Translations under genes and position numbers: made by a program | The notes under the pieces: generated by a model | The model's input: only the letters and a program-made list of their open reading frames with translations | What the model was told of the DNA's origin: nothing | Databases searched by the model: none | In this document: positions 37,270-47,022 of the stretch, in pieces | Position numbering within the stretch: the stretch's first letter is position 1 | How the letters are laid out: the number at the start of each line of letters is the position of its first letter | Assembly: GCF_001467745.1 (NCBI RefSeq) | Contig: NZ_LNYG01000013.1 | Span: 802,337-866,336, forward strand | Origin: Legionella jamestowniensis | Lineage (GTDB): Bacteria; Pseudomonadota; Gammaproteobacteria; Legionellales; Legionellaceae | Direction of reading: 5' to 3' | Length of the DNA stretch: 64,000 bases

Positions 37270-40074
37270 TCAATCTAATAACGCCTGCTCAACTAATTCC
37301 TGTTGCTGTTGTGCATGTAATATTGGGCTACCAACCGCAGGGGCAGCAGCAAACCCTCTTCCCGCATAGCTTAAAGATTGATCATCGTTTAAGCAATCTT
37401 TTATATTATGTTGCGATGAAAACCACACGCCTTGATTCTGAGGCTCTTCCTGGCACCAAACCACTTTTTTCGCATGAGGGAACTTATTCAGTTCCTGCGT
37501 TAGTGCTTTTTTAGGGAAAGGATACAGTTGCTCAATCCTGATAATAGCAATATGGTTGAGTTTATCATCACGGCGCCTTTGCAACAGATCATAATAAACC
37601 TTGCCGCAGCATAAAACTATTTTCGTTACTTTATTTGCCTCCAGTTTATCAATTTCGGGCAATACTGTTTGAAATTGACCTTTCGTCAACTCATTCAATG
37701 AGGAAATGGCCAATTTATGGCGTAATAAACTTTTTGGTGTCATCACAATCAATGGCTTGCGGAATTTGCGTAACATTTGCCGCCGCAACATATGAAACAT
37801 TTGTGCAGGGGTTGTGGGGGTACAAACCTGTATATTATGTTGGGCACATAATTGCATAAACCGCTCCAGCCTTGCTGAAGAATGCTCAGGACCCTGACCT
37901 TCATAGCCATGCGGAAGCAACATAACAAGACCACACAAACGGCCCCACTTTTGTTCGCCCGAGCTTATGAATTGATCAATAACAACCTGCGCACCATTGG
38001 CGAAATCACCGAACTGGGCTTCCCATAATACCAGTGAGGTAGGTTCAGAAGAGGCAAAACCGTATTCAAAAGCCAGAACTGCTTCTTCAGAAAGCACCGA
38101 GTCAATAATAGACACGGGCTTATGAGGATTGGAGACTGTTTTTTCCAGAGGTACATAAGTCTCACCGGTTTGAATATCATGTAATACTGCATGACGATGG
38201 GCAAACGTTCCTCGGCCAGAATCTTGGCCTGAAAGGCGAACTCCATAACCCTCATGTAGCAAACTGGCATAGGCCATGGTTTCTGCATAGCCCCAATTCA
38301 TGGGAATGTCGCCGGCAGTCATTTTTTCCCGTTCTGCTAATAAACGTTTTACTACAGGATGGAGCTCAAAACCTTTCGGTAAATCAAGAAGTTTTTTGGA
38401 TAACTCTTGCAAAGTACTTAATGAAATAGTGGTATCTACTTTATCAGTCCATTTGGCATTAATATAAGGAGACCAATCGATGGAAATTTTTCCTTCATAA
38501 TCACCTTGTACGATATCGACAACGGCTTGCCCTTTGTCTAATTTATTACGGTAAGCTTCAACCAGCTTCTCAACGTCTTGCTTTGAAATTAACCCTTGGG
38601 CAATTAATGCTTCAGCATATACTTCACGTAAAGGACGCATCGACTTAATTTTTTTATACATTGCAGGCTGGGTTACAGATGGCTCGTCCGCTTCATTATG
38701 TCCATGTCGGCGATAACAGACGAGATCCACTACCACATCGCGTTTGAATTTCATACGAAATTCAAAGGCAATTTGTGTAGCAAAAACAACTGCTTCCGGA
38801 TCATCACCATTGACATGAATCACAGGCGCCTGCACCATTTTTGCGACATCTGTACAATATAAGGTGGATCGTGCATCCAAGGGATTGCTGGTGGTAAAAC
38901 CAATTTGGTTATTAATCACTATATGAATAGTCCCACCAGTGGCATAACCACGCGCTTGTGAGAAATTAAACGTTTCCATGACAACCCCTTGACCTGCAAA
39001 AGCAGCATCCCCGTGGATTACCACAGGTACCACTTTATTTTTTTTCTCAAGATCATCACGTCGGCGCAGCCTGGAACGCGCTGAACCCTCAACAACAGGG
39101 CCTATAATTTCCAAATGGGATGGGTTAAACGCTAAGGCTACGTGAACAATGGCATTATTTCCTGTACGTAAATCTGAAGAAAAACCCATGTGGTATTTAA
39201 CATCTCCAGTACGCTCTGATTTAACTTTTCCTTCAAACTCTTGGAATAATTGATTAGGTTCTTTACCTAAAACATTAACTAATACATTTAAACGACCACG
39301 ATGGGCCATTCCTATTACAAGCTCTTTTACTGCATTGGCACCACCAAGCCGTATAAGTTCCTTCATCATGGGGATGAGGGAGTCCCCACCCTCCAGGGAG
39401 AATCGTTTTTGCCCGACATAGCGTGTACCTAAATAACGCTCAAGACCATCGGCAGCAATTAGATCATCCAAAATGTCACGTTTCTTATCCGTATTAAAAT
39501 CAGGACGTCCACGAGCAGTTTCTAACTTTTCCTGCAACCATTCCGTTTCTTCATTGTTAGAAATATGCATGTATTCAATACCGATGCTACCACAATAGGT
39601 ATCGCGTAATGCTTGATAAATTTCACGCAATGGCATTTGTGTGCCATTAAAATATTTACCAGCAAAAAATTGGCGATCCATGTCCGCATCACTTAGCTGG
39701 TGATAACCTAATTCAAGACTGGGGACATGTATCCTCTCTGCCATCTCCAGAGGATCTAATTTGGCCGCATGATGACCATGGGCACGATAGGCATTGATTA
39801 AATGGGCCACCTGATATTGTTTGCTGTCCTCTGAAACAGCAACTGGCATTCGCTTTCGTTGAGCATTTTCCAGGAAATAATTACGAATATTACGGTGGGC
39901 AATATCTTTTGCTGCACCATTAGTTGTTGGAAGTGCATCAAAGGCTTCACGCCAATCTGCTGGTACTGAGTCAGGATCAGCAAGATAGTCTTCATATAAG
40001 CCATCAACATATGCCATGCTCCCGCCTGATAAATAGGAAGAAGCCCATTGCTTTTGCAGGTCACTACCGCTCAT
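37270..40074 (-). CDS. sucA: 2-oxoglutarate dehydrogenase E1 component
   Basis: 934 residues from the ATG at 40072-40074 (GGAG upstream). Thiamine-diphosphate enzyme: MAHRGRLNVLVNV, GDAAFAGQG with the ThDP-binding GD...NNQIGFTT loop, YRRHGHNEADEP, SGQDSGRGTF.HRHA, and LPHGYEGQGPEHSSAR. It decarboxylates 2-oxoglutarate and passes succinyl to the SucB lipoyl arm. The N-terminal SucB-binding segment (YLSGGSMAYVDGLYEDYLADP) is present. Between sdhB and sucB with short gaps, same strand. Confidence 0.97.
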   Translation of the reverse strand: MSGSDLQKQWASSYLSGGSMAYVDGLYEDYLADPDSVPADWREAFDALPTTNGAAKDIAHRNIRNYFLENAQRKRMPVAVSEDSKQYQVAHLINAYRAHGHHAAKLDPLEMAERIHVPSLELGYHQLSDADMDRQFFAGKYFNGTQMPLREIYQALRDTYCGSIGIEYMHISNNEETEWLQEKLETARGRPDFNTDKKRDILDDLIAADGLERYLGTRYVGQKRFSLEGGDSLIPMMKELIRLGGANAVKELVIGMAHRGRLNVLVNVLGKEPNQLFQEFEGKVKSERTGDVKYHMGFSSDLRTGNNAIVHVALAFNPSHLEIIGPVVEGSARSRLRRRDDLEKKNKVVPVVIHGDAAFAGQGVVMETFNFSQARGYATGGTIHIVINNQIGFTTSNPLDARSTLYCTDVAKMVQAPVIHVNGDDPEAVVFATQIAFEFRMKFKRDVVVDLVCYRRHGHNEADEPSVTQPAMYKKIKSMRPLREVYAEALIAQGLISKQDVEKLVEAYRNKLDKGQAVVDIVQGDYEGKISIDWSPYINAKWTDKVDTTISLSTLQELSKKLLDLPKGFELHPVVKRLLAEREKMTAGDIPMNWGYAETMAYASLLHEGYGVRLSGQDSGRGTFAHRHAVLHDIQTGETYVPLEKTVSNPHKPVSIIDSVLSEEAVLAFEYGFASSEPTSLVLWEAQFGDFANGAQVVIDQFISSGEQKWGRLCGLVMLLPHGYEGQGPEHSSARLERFMQLCAQHNIQVCTPTTPAQMFHMLRRQMLRKFRKPLIVMTPKSLLRHKLAISSLNELTKGQFQTVLPEIDKLEANKVTKIVLCCGKVYYDLLQRRRDDKLNHIAIIRIEQLYPFPKKALTQELNKFPHAKKVVWCQEEPQNQGVWFSSQHNIKDCLNDDQSLSYAGRGFAAAPAVGSPILHAQQQQELVEQALLD

Positions 40075-40121
40075 ATTTGTCTCCAAAGGGCGTACTTGCT
40101 GCTAGCAAGCACTAGAATCTA

Positions 40122-40844
40122 TCAAGTTTCCTGAGTCAGCATTTGCTTACGAATATCAGCAATTGCCTTTGTTGGATTGAGTCCCTTCGGGCAAACATTC
40201 GCACAATTCATGATTGAGCGACAACGAAATACACTGAAAGGATCTTGTAACTTATCCAAACGGTGTTGCGTAGCTGTGTCCCTGCTATCTGCCAAGAAGC
40301 GCCGCGCTTGTAAAAGACCAGCTGGCCCTACAAATTTATCTGGGTTCCACCAAAATGAAGGGCAAGAGCTGGTACAGCAGGCGCATAAAATACATTCATA
40401 CAAACCATCGAGCTGAGCACGCTCCGCAGGGGATTGCAGGCGTTCGCGAGCAGGAGCAACCGTATCATTTTGTAAATAGGGCTCGATACGTTCATATTGT
40501 TGATAAAATTGCGTTAAATCAACCACCAAATCGCGCACCACCGGAAATCCAGGTAAAGGGCGTACAATAATTTTATCCGTTTTCAACTGTGATAGGGATG
40601 TAATACAGGCCAAACCATTCGTACCATTGATATTCATACCGTCAGAGCCACATACCCCTTCTCGGCAAGAGCGCCTATAGGCTAAAGTAGGATCTTGTTC
40701 AGCCTTAATTCGTTCAAGCAAGGTTAATAGCATAGGATCACTTTTGGCCGGGATTGCTATTTCATAATCCTGCATGTAAGGCTCAAGATTCGCCTCTGGA
40801 TTATATCGGTAAATAGACAGGCTCAAATTTCTTATGTCAGCCAC
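40122..40844 (-). CDS. sdhB: Succinate dehydrogenase iron-sulfur subunit
   Basis: 240 residues from a GTG at 40842-40844, chosen for its GAGAGGA ribosome-binding site; a longer TTG-start frame overlaps sdhA. Cysteine sets: SCREGVCGSDGMNING plus the later C of the [2Fe-2S] cluster, then CILCACCTSSCP and CRSIMNCANVCPKGLNP for the [4Fe-4S] and [3Fe-4S] clusters. It carries electrons from SdhA flavin to ubiquinone. Located directly after sdhA. Confidence 0.96.
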   Translation of the reverse strand: MADIRNLSLSIYRYNPEANLEPYMQDYEIAIPAKSDPMLLTLLERIKAEQDPTLAYRRSCREGVCGSDGMNINGTNGLACITSLSQLKTDKIIVRPLPGFPVVRDLVVDLTQFYQQYERIEPYLQNDTVAPARERLQSPAERAQLDGLYECILCACCTSSCPSFWWNPDKFVGPAGLLQARRFLADSRDTATQHRLDKLQDPFSVFRCRSIMNCANVCPKGLNPTKAIADIRKQMLTQET

Positions 40845-40857
40845 GGGTATATCCTCT

Positions 40858-42627
40858 CTAGTAAACGCGTTCTTTAGGCTCAAATGCCTTCACATATTTA
40901 GGTGATGTATTCACAGGACGAAAATCAATGGTATCACCTTGCTCAAAATACAATGTATGTTTAATCCAGTTTGCATCATCACGGGCAGGATAGTCTTCGC
41001 GGCTATGTGCGCCACGACTTTCGGTACGTGCAAGTGCTGAATGTGCTGTCGCACAAGCAGTAGCCATTAAGTTATCCAATTCTAATGCAGCAATTCGTTC
41101 CGTGTTAAAAATTTTACTTTTATCACTAAGCATAGCGTTATTTAAGCGCTCACGCAGTGCTTCCAAACGGTGAAGACCTTTTGCCATAACTTCACCTGTG
41201 CGGAACACGCCAAAATCCTCCTGCATCACACGTTGCATTTCATCGTGAATCACCGTCAAGCTTTCGCCTTCTGTTGAATTTTCCCAACGATAATACCGTG
41301 CAAGTGAGGCCTCAACGTCTTCATTAGTAACATAAGGCATATCGGGTAATTGATCGGATTGCCATAGCTCTTCAACATGAAGGCCTGCCGCTCGACCAAA
41401 GACAACAAGGTCAAGAAGCGAGTTGCCACCCAAGCGATTAGCACCATGAACAGAAACGCAAGCACACTCACCCACAGCATAAAGACCTTCAACAACCTGT
41501 TCTGCACCATTTTCCTTAGTAAGAACTTGTCCATGCATGTTAGTGGGAATACCCCCCATACTGTAATGACAGGTAGGCACAACAGGAATAGGTTCAACAA
41601 TGGGATCGACGCCAGCAAATTTCATTGATAGTTCGCGAATTCCAGGCAGACGTGATTTAATTAAATCGGCACCTAAATGATCCAACTTCAACTTAACATG
41701 ATCCACCCCTTTAGGATCAAACCCTTTCCCAGCGCGAATTTCCAATGCCATGGAACGCGCAACGACATCTCGAGAAGCTAAATCTTTTACTCGTGGTGCG
41801 TACCGCTCCATAAAGCGCTCACCATCTTTATTAATTAAATAGCCACCTTCACCACGACAACCTTCTGTGACTAAAACCCCTGCACCAGCGATGCCTGTAG
41901 GATGGAATTGCCACATTTCCATATCTTGAAGGGCCAAACCTGCACGCAGAGCCATACCGAACCCGTCACCGGTATTGATATGAGCATTGGTGGTGGATTG
42001 ATAAATACGACCAGCACCACCAGTCGCGAGAATACAAACTCGGGTTTGATAAAAAACAATTTCCCCGGTTTCAATACACAGGGCAGTAACGCCGGCAATG
42101 CGTCCATGAGCATCTTTGACGAGATCGAGTGCATACCATTCACTAAATACATGGGTTTTCGCTTTTAGATTTTGCTGATAGAGTGTATGCAATAAAGCAT
42201 GTCCCGTTCTATCGGCTGCTGCACAGGTACGCGCCGCTTGTTCGCCACCAAAGTTCTTGGATTGGCCACCAAAGGGACGTTGATAAATTTTGCCATTGTC
42301 CATGCGCGAAAAAGGGAGTCCCATATGCTCAAGTTCATAAACAGCCTCAGGACCTGTTTTACATAAATACTCAATACTATCTTGATCACCAATATAATCA
42401 GCACCCTTGACCGTATCATACATATGCCAACGCCAATCGTCTTCGTCAGCATTTCCAAGTGCCGCAGTAATACCACCTTGTGCAGACACCGTATGTGAGC
42501 GTGTTGGAAATACTTTAGATAATAATGCAACTTTCAAACCTGAATTGGCTAATTGCAACGCAGCACGCATTCCAGCGCCACCTGCACCAATAATTACTGC
42601 ATCAAATTTATTACGTGCAATTGCCAT
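40858..42627 (-). CDS. sdhA: Succinate dehydrogenase flavoprotein subunit
   Basis: 589 residues from the ATG at 42625-42627 (GGGGG upstream). FAD-binding [16 protein letters not shown], the FAD-attachment [10 protein letters not shown], the active-site [13 protein letters not shown], and [12 protein letters not shown]. It oxidises succinate to fumarate on the cytoplasmic face of the inner membrane. The start is five bases from the SdhD stop. Not to be confused with the Dot/Icm effector also named SdhA. Confidence 0.97.
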   Translation of the reverse strand: MAIARNKFDAVIIGAGGAGMRAALQLANSGLKVALLSKVFPTRSHTVSAQGGITAALGNADEDDWRWHMYDTVKGADYIGDQDSIEYLCKTGPEAVYELEHMGLPFSRMDNGKIYQRPFGGQSKNFGGEQAARTCAAADRTGHALLHTLYQQNLKAKTHVFSEWYALDLVKDAHGRIAGVTALCIETGEIVFYQTRVCILATGGAGRIYQSTTNAHINTGDGFGMALRAGLALQDMEMWQFHPTGIAGAGVLVTEGCRGEGGYLINKDGERFMERYAPRVKDLASRDVVARSMALEIRAGKGFDPKGVDHVKLKLDHLGADLIKSRLPGIRELSMKFAGVDPIVEPIPVVPTCHYSMGGIPTNMHGQVLTKENGAEQVVEGLYAVGECACVSVHGANRLGGNSLLDLVVFGRAAGLHVEELWQSDQLPDMPYVTNEDVEASLARYYRWENSTEGESLTVIHDEMQRVMQEDFGVFRTGEVMAKGLHRLEALRERLNNAMLSDKSKIFNTERIAALELDNLMATACATAHSALARTESRGAHSREDYPARDDANWIKHTLYFEQGDTIDFRPVNTSPKYVKAFEPKERVY

Positions 42628-42629
42628 GC

Positions 42630-42977
42630 TTATTGCCCCCACAAAATTATTATGCCCCAAACAAATTGGCCCAACAGCCACAAAAGAACCCACATTTGCA
42701 CAGTGAGCCTTATTGCTGTACATTTAATATAGTCGGTCGTTACCGTCCAAACTCCAATCCAGGCATGCAAGGAAATGGCAAATAGAGCAATGAGACTTGC
42801 CACTTTAAAACCAAGGTGATGAAACAATTGGTGCCATTCCATGTAACTCAAATCGGGATGAAACAACAAATAGCCCAGTAGAAATAGCGAGTAGAAGGCA
42901 AAATAAATAGAGGTAACTCGTTGAATCAACCAATCTTTTAAACCATTTCCAGTTAAACTTGTAATATTGGTTACCAT
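42630..42977 (-). CDS. sdhD: Succinate dehydrogenase membrane anchor subunit
   Basis: 115 residues with three membrane helices (about 22-40, 55-75, 90-112). The [17 protein letters not shown] segment, containing the haem-ligand-type His and the DYIK end, is the SdhD signature. It overlaps the sdhC stop by seven bases. With SdhC it binds haem b and ubiquinone and anchors SdhAB. Confidence 0.93.
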   Translation of the reverse strand: MVTNITSLTGNGLKDWLIQRVTSIYFAFYSLFLLGYLLFHPDLSYMEWHQLFHHLGFKVASLIALFAISLHAWIGVWTVTTDYIKCTAIRLTVQMWVLLWLLGQFVWGIIILWGQ

Positions 42978-43345
42978 ATCCAGATTCCTAGAAGAAGAGT
43001 CAATATTATTGACAGAACAATCACAAAAATAGCACTCCGACGGCCGGATTTAAGATGCTCTCCATAACCTAAATCCATAAGCAAATGGCGAATACCTGCC
43101 AGCAGATGATAAACCAGTGCTGCACTGAATGCCCACAACACCAGTTTGTGGAAAGGATGAGCTAGCTTTTGTTGTAATTCCATAAAAGAATTGACACTCT
43201 GAAGTGACAACGCCAGAAAGTAAAGCATCGCAGGCATTAATAAGAACAGAACCAAGCCCGAAATTCGATGTAAAATCGAAGCAATGGCCATTGGTGGAAA
43301 TTTCATTGTTCCCAAATCAAGATTTATTGGTCTTTTTTGATTCAC
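42971..43345 (-). CDS. sdhC: Succinate dehydrogenase cytochrome b556 subunit
   Basis: 124 residues from the GTG at 43343-43345, chosen because AAGGAAGAG precedes it; a longer TTG-start frame is unlikely. Opening NQKRPINLDLGTMKFPPMAI and ASILHRISGL (Ser/Arg of the quinone site) are typical of SdhC; the haem-ligand His lies in VYHLLAGIRHLLMDLGYGE. Three membrane helices. First gene of the sdhCDAB-sucABCD cluster. Confidence 0.94.
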   Translation of the reverse strand: MNQKRPINLDLGTMKFPPMAIASILHRISGLVLFLLMPAMLYFLALSLQSVNSFMELQQKLAHPFHKLVLWAFSAALVYHLLAGIRHLLMDLGYGEHLKSGRRSAIFVIVLSIILTLLLGIWIW

Positions 43346-43709
43346 AGTCAAACTCTTCCTTAAAAAGAAAATGCTATTCAATATAGCATAATCACTCTTT
43401 ATCAGTCATAGTCAAATTAATTTAAACCGGCTTTGAATATCTAATTATCTTTTTAGAAAGCTTCAGGCGCAAGTTCAAATTAAAAACTCATGTAGCCGTA
43501 CAGTCCCTCTGGCAGGTTTGGGCATTTGAAATTTTCAAAATACGTCCAAAAGTGGCAAAAAGATGCCGCCACGTAACATGGGTTAGAACGTGGGGAGTAT
43601 ACCATTCTATATTTTTTGCGCAAAGTTTCAGCCTGCTCTGAGCCTAAAGTTTTTAGCCATCTTTCAATTACCGTACTATGCTTTTAATAAAGCCTATAGG
43701 GAATTAGCT
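43346..43709. other. Divergent region between sdhC and the EAL/HDOD gene
   Basis: About 360 bases. On the minus strand, a promoter-like pair for sdh (43385-43415, listed). Further right are repeated short pieces of no clear structure (CGTAC, TTTGAAATTTTCAAAATA near 43530) and the leader of the plus-strand gene. No gene seen. Confidence 0.5.
43385..43415 (-). promoter_or_regulatory. Candidate promoter of the sdh-suc operon
   Basis: Read on the minus strand: TTGACT (43410-43415) and TATGCT (43385-43390). The 19-base spacing is one or two longer than ideal. It ends about 40 bases before the sdhC GTG. Confidence 0.4.
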
Positions 43710-44855
43710 ATGCTAATTAAGCGCACTATCTACAATCAACGATTGGAATGTGCCGGCATTGAAATTATTGCTAACAAAAAAGCAAAGGAACATAGTGAAC
43801 TTTTTGAGCATTTTGCAACCATTCAACGGAATACCGCAAAACATCTTCCCTTATTTATTCCCTATGCACTTCGCTTTTTAATTGAAAAAGCAGAGTCCCC
43901 TATCGAACAACCTATTGTCCTCAAACTTCATGCAGGTGATATTAATAATAGCTGTCCCCGTGAAGAGTTAGAATCATCCCCGCATCGCCTGGCTTTATTA
44001 ATTGATAGTCCACAGCAACTCGCATGGTTAAATTTTGCAGACTACATTGCTTTAAGTGAACATTTAATGACAGCAGCCAACGTTTCCAAAGTCGTCAAAT
44101 ACAGTCAAGAGCGACAGCGAAAAGTCATTGCTTATGATCTTAGTCATCCCAATAGCTTTGAGCGTTCAAAAGCAATGGGTATGGATTTTTATTGTGGTGA
44201 CTTTCTTTTTCATCCACAAGCCCCTGAAAAAACAGAGATTGCCGCGAATAAGTTAAATTTGCTGGAACTAATAACAAAATTGCAAGAACAAGACATTAAC
44301 ATGGAGATGGTCATTGAACTTATTCAGACAGACCCCATGCTAAGTTATCAATTACTTAAAGTAGCAAATTCCGTTGCTTTTTCTGGATATCAAGATATCG
44401 AATCTATTCAGCAAGCCGTTGTACGACTAGGCATTTGTAACCTAAAAAATTGGGTTATGGTATTATCCATGACTAATGTCTCCAATAAGCCGTTGGAAAT
44501 AGTCGAATCCGGTTTAATTCGCGCCCATATGGCACAAAAATTGGCTGAGACGCAACCTGATCTTTGTGCACAAAGCGCTTACACAGCCGGGCTACTTTCA
44601 GTATTAGACAGTCTAATGGACAGCCCTTTAGAGAATTTAATTGACAAAATCACCCTGGCAAACGACATTAAACTAGCCTTGCTGTCTCGGAAAGGACCTT
44701 TTGGCAAAATTCTTGATATTGTTATTGCTTATGAGGAAGGACATTGGGAAAATTTGAAAGAAACAGAATACTTTGGCCTGGACTTAAGCAAGGTCTACAT
44801 TGAGTGTCTTGAACAAGTTTCTTTAGGAACAAAAGCCATGAGCGAACAAAAGTAG
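43710..44855 (+). CDS. EAL/HDOD-domain signalling protein (degenerate EAL)
   Basis: 381 residues from the ATG at 43710 with TAGGGA upstream; the frame also extends upstream without support. The N-terminal 180 residues have EAL-fold spacing but lack the E-A-L signature and metal ligands I would expect, so it is probably inactive for c-di-GMP. The C-terminal part (from about residue 190) is an HDOD domain: MVIELIQTDPMLSYQLLKVANSVAF, then QAVVRLGICNLKNWV. This arrangement resembles YuxH/CdgJ-type regulators of motility or signalling. It is separated by two bases from the RDD gene, hence an operon. Confidence 0.75.
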   Translation: MLIKRTIYNQRLECAGIEIIANKKAKEHSELFEHFATIQRNTAKHLPLFIPYALRFLIEKAESPIEQPIVLKLHAGDINNSCPREELESSPHRLALLIDSPQQLAWLNFADYIALSEHLMTAANVSKVVKYSQERQRKVIAYDLSHPNSFERSKAMGMDFYCGDFLFHPQAPEKTEIAANKLNLLELITKLQEQDINMEMVIELIQTDPMLSYQLLKVANSVAFSGYQDIESIQQAVVRLGICNLKNWVMVLSMTNVSNKPLEIVESGLIRAHMAQKLAETQPDLCAQSAYTAGLLSVLDSLMDSPLENLIDKITLANDIKLALLSRKGPFGKILDIVIAYEEGHWENLKETEYFGLDLSKVYIECLEQVSLGTKAMSEQK

Positions 44856-44857
44856 TT

Positions 44858-45235
44858 ATGTTATTCAGATATCTTGCTGCACAAGTTTACGATAGCTTTA
44901 TCATCCTTGCTCTATTTTTCGGCTTTACTGCTATTTGCCTTTTAACCACCCATGGTGTGGCGATTACCCCGGCGACCAGGTGGTATCAGCTTGGTTTAGT
45001 TGTAGTTTTTATAAGTTATTACCAAGTTTCTTTCATCTACGGAGGCCAGACCATTGGCATGCGAGCCTGGCGCTTACGACTCATCGCAGATAATGGCAAC
45101 CCCGGCTGGTGGCAAGCTGCAAAACGTTTAATTTTGGTCTTACCAGCACTGGTGGTCGGGTTATTTAGTTTTAACAATCCGCAACGACTCCTTTTTCACT
45201 GGACAAACACCCGCCTGCAGTTAGTTTCTACCTAA
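44858..45235 (+). CDS. RDD-family membrane protein
   Basis: 125 residues. The Y-D residues of the first helix (AAQVYDSFIILAL), the second helix and GQTIGMRAWRLRLI with the conserved Gly/Arg are the RDD-domain signature. Three hydrophobic segments. Begins two bases after the EAL/HDOD stop, so co-translated. Its 3' end overlaps by 15 bases the convergent kinase gene. RDD proteins have varied or unknown roles, some in ion exchange. Confidence 0.85.
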   Translation: MLFRYLAAQVYDSFIILALFFGFTAICLLTTHGVAITPATRWYQLGLVVVFISYYQVSFIYGGQTIGMRAWRLRLIADNGNPGWWQAAKRLILVLPALVVGLFSFNNPQRLLFHWTNTRLQLVST

Positions 45236-46744
45236 CTGTTTTGTTTCGTTTTCCCCTAAACAAAAATAGGGGACAGTTTCTAAATTTTTTGCTTGTAGCA
45301 TTTCCTTTTTTAATTCCTCGACAACATTTGTAATCAAAGGCTCTATTTCATGAGGTATAGAAGAATTAAGTACTTCCCTTAATTCGTATTGCTGGGGAGA
45401 GAAAAAGGCTTGCCAATCCCTTTTTTCAAAACATAAGAGTAACCATTTTAATGCCTTTTGTGTTAGTGTGGGGGGTGTAAAAAATGAGGGGGCTTGTCGG
45501 GCTTCGATTAGTGGTCGCAAACAAAGTTTTACCAAATCATTAAGCACAGTATTATTCGCTTTACTAAAGCTGTAAAGATGATGTCTTTCTTCTTGAGACA
45601 TCAAACCAACCAAGCGATGTTGCAAATTTTCATCCAGTGAAAAAAATAATTGTTGCATTGCCTTATCACACAACCAAAGCGAATTATTAGCAGCAATCAT
45701 CATGCGTAAAAGATGAAAGTTTGTTTCTTCCTTTCTGTGGCTATATAAACACCATTGCCGCAGTGCTGTAAAAAACTCTAATACTGCGTCAGGAGATGGG
45801 CGCTGTGCTTTTTCTCGGGCAACCATCTTCAGAATAAAGGCTTTCAGTAACTGACAAATAAACGTATTGGGCTTATCGTTGGTAAAATGACTAAATAACC
45901 CTTCGGTATTGTAACCTATCTGTGCATAATGTCTTATTAAAAGCCTGGAATCGATAGAAGGATTAGCATCTCTAAAGGCTAACATGTCCTTGAAGGGATT
46001 TTTAGCCCCTAGAATGCTTAACATCAGAGGACCCAAAGCATAAAAGTCGCTAACTTCAGAATAATAGCCGTCAAGAAGTTCCTGCGCAAAATGCTCAGGG
46101 GTTCCTTGAATTATTTGTGGCATAGCCAGTATAGGCTTACTGTAATCATCATCAAGATAAGCAACCTCAATTTTTACTTTAACGGGACCATGACTTTCTG
46201 ATGTTTTTTCTTCCTTTATTAATTTAATTTTTACATTTGTTCCTTTAATATCCCCATGAACAATAGAGGGACCGCTTGTATTGTTATAATGCAATTGATT
46301 TAAGGCAACAATCAGTTGCCATATCGTATCAACCGCTTGGAAAAAAGTTAACTGCTTGAGTTGCGGATTATCATCACTATCAGGATTAATATGAAAACCT
46401 TCAATAAATTTCATAATTAATACGGCCCTACCTTCTACTTCAATAAGGGAAGAAGCGGGCTGCGTAATTCGATAAGGAGATGGGGCATGACCTGGTTTGT
46501 AAATTTTAATAGCGACAGGCTTATTCTCTTGCACAATGACATCGTCTTTGCCGATGGATAAAGGGTTGGTTATCTTTTGCGATGTTTTTAGGTTACATTG
46601 GTAACCTTTGTAGACGTCTGCTGAGGCACCTTGCCCCAGCATCTCTGAAAAATCACTAAAAAAATAAAGGATTGTTCCATCTTGTTGCAAGACAGGGAAA
46701 AGGCGAGGAGAACTCACGTCCTTATTGCTTTGAATGTCTCCCAT
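45221..46744 (-). CDS. Eukaryotic-type protein kinase, candidate effector
   Basis: 507 residues. Kinase motifs: glycine loop LGQGASADVYKG (about 36-47), VAIK (Lys80), HGDIKGTN (catalytic Asp165, Asn170) and, where DFG is expected, DDDYS (about 198-202), then GTPEHFAQE and YYSEVSDFYALG. The DFG Gly is replaced and the HRD Arg is Gly, so this is divergent but the Lys/Asp/Asn set is intact. Residues beyond about 320 form a helical domain of unknown role. Resembles LegK-type effectors; no signal peptide. A TATAAT -10 lies 40 bases upstream of the ATG at 46784-46789 (minus strand). Confidence 0.75.
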   Translation of the reverse strand: MGDIQSNKDVSSPRLFPVLQQDGTILYFFSDFSEMLGQGASADVYKGYQCNLKTSQKITNPLSIGKDDVIVQENKPVAIKIYKPGHAPSPYRITQPASSLIEVEGRAVLIMKFIEGFHINPDSDDNPQLKQLTFFQAVDTIWQLIVALNQLHYNNTSGPSIVHGDIKGTNVKIKLIKEEKTSESHGPVKVKIEVAYLDDDYSKPILAMPQIIQGTPEHFAQELLDGYYSEVSDFYALGPLMLSILGAKNPFKDMLAFRDANPSIDSRLLIRHYAQIGYNTEGLFSHFTNDKPNTFICQLLKAFILKMVAREKAQRPSPDAVLEFFTALRQWCLYSHRKEETNFHLLRMMIAANNSLWLCDKAMQQLFFSLDENLQHRLVGLMSQEERHHLYSFSKANNTVLNDLVKLCLRPLIEARQAPSFFTPPTLTQKALKWLLLCFEKRDWQAFFSPQQYELREVLNSSIPHEIEPLITNVVEELKKEMLQAKNLETVPYFCLGENETKQLGRN

Positions 46745-46917
46745 ACTGTAATGCCTCTATGACTAGCCGTTAAGTGGACATCTATTATACCGTTTTTTTG
46801 AATAAAAATCAGACAGAATTGTTATTTTTTTTTAATTTCCCTCTAAAAATATGAATAATTTGGCGATAACCATTATAAGCAAATAACTTTCTATTTTTGC
46901 ATTAATTTTACAAAAAG

Positions 46918-46937
46918 ATTAATTTTTGCTTAACTTT
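46918..46937 (+). promoter_or_regulatory. PmrA-type tandem half-sites before the CE-protease gene
   Basis: ATTAATTTT (46918-46926) and CTTAACTTT (46929-46937), two direct half-sites 11 bp apart; the second has C for T in the core. -10-like elements follow (TAAAGT 46945, TATTCT 46950). Weaker than the box at 26002. Confidence 0.5.
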
Positions 46938-47022
46938 AAAGGATTAAAGTATTCTTATGAATACTAAAAATCGATGAGTACATTGTTATTAATCCAATGC
47001 TCTTATCGAATAAGGAAAGACA

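Noticed and set aside
40845..40883. Longer TTG-start version of sdhB overlapping sdhA
   Set aside because: GAGAGGA lies before the GTG at 40842-40844, giving a normal-length SdhB.
42628..42723. N-terminal extension of succinate dehydrogenase SdhA
   Set aside because: It is read from inside sdhD in another frame; the standard [11 protein letters not shown] start follows a good ribosome-binding site.
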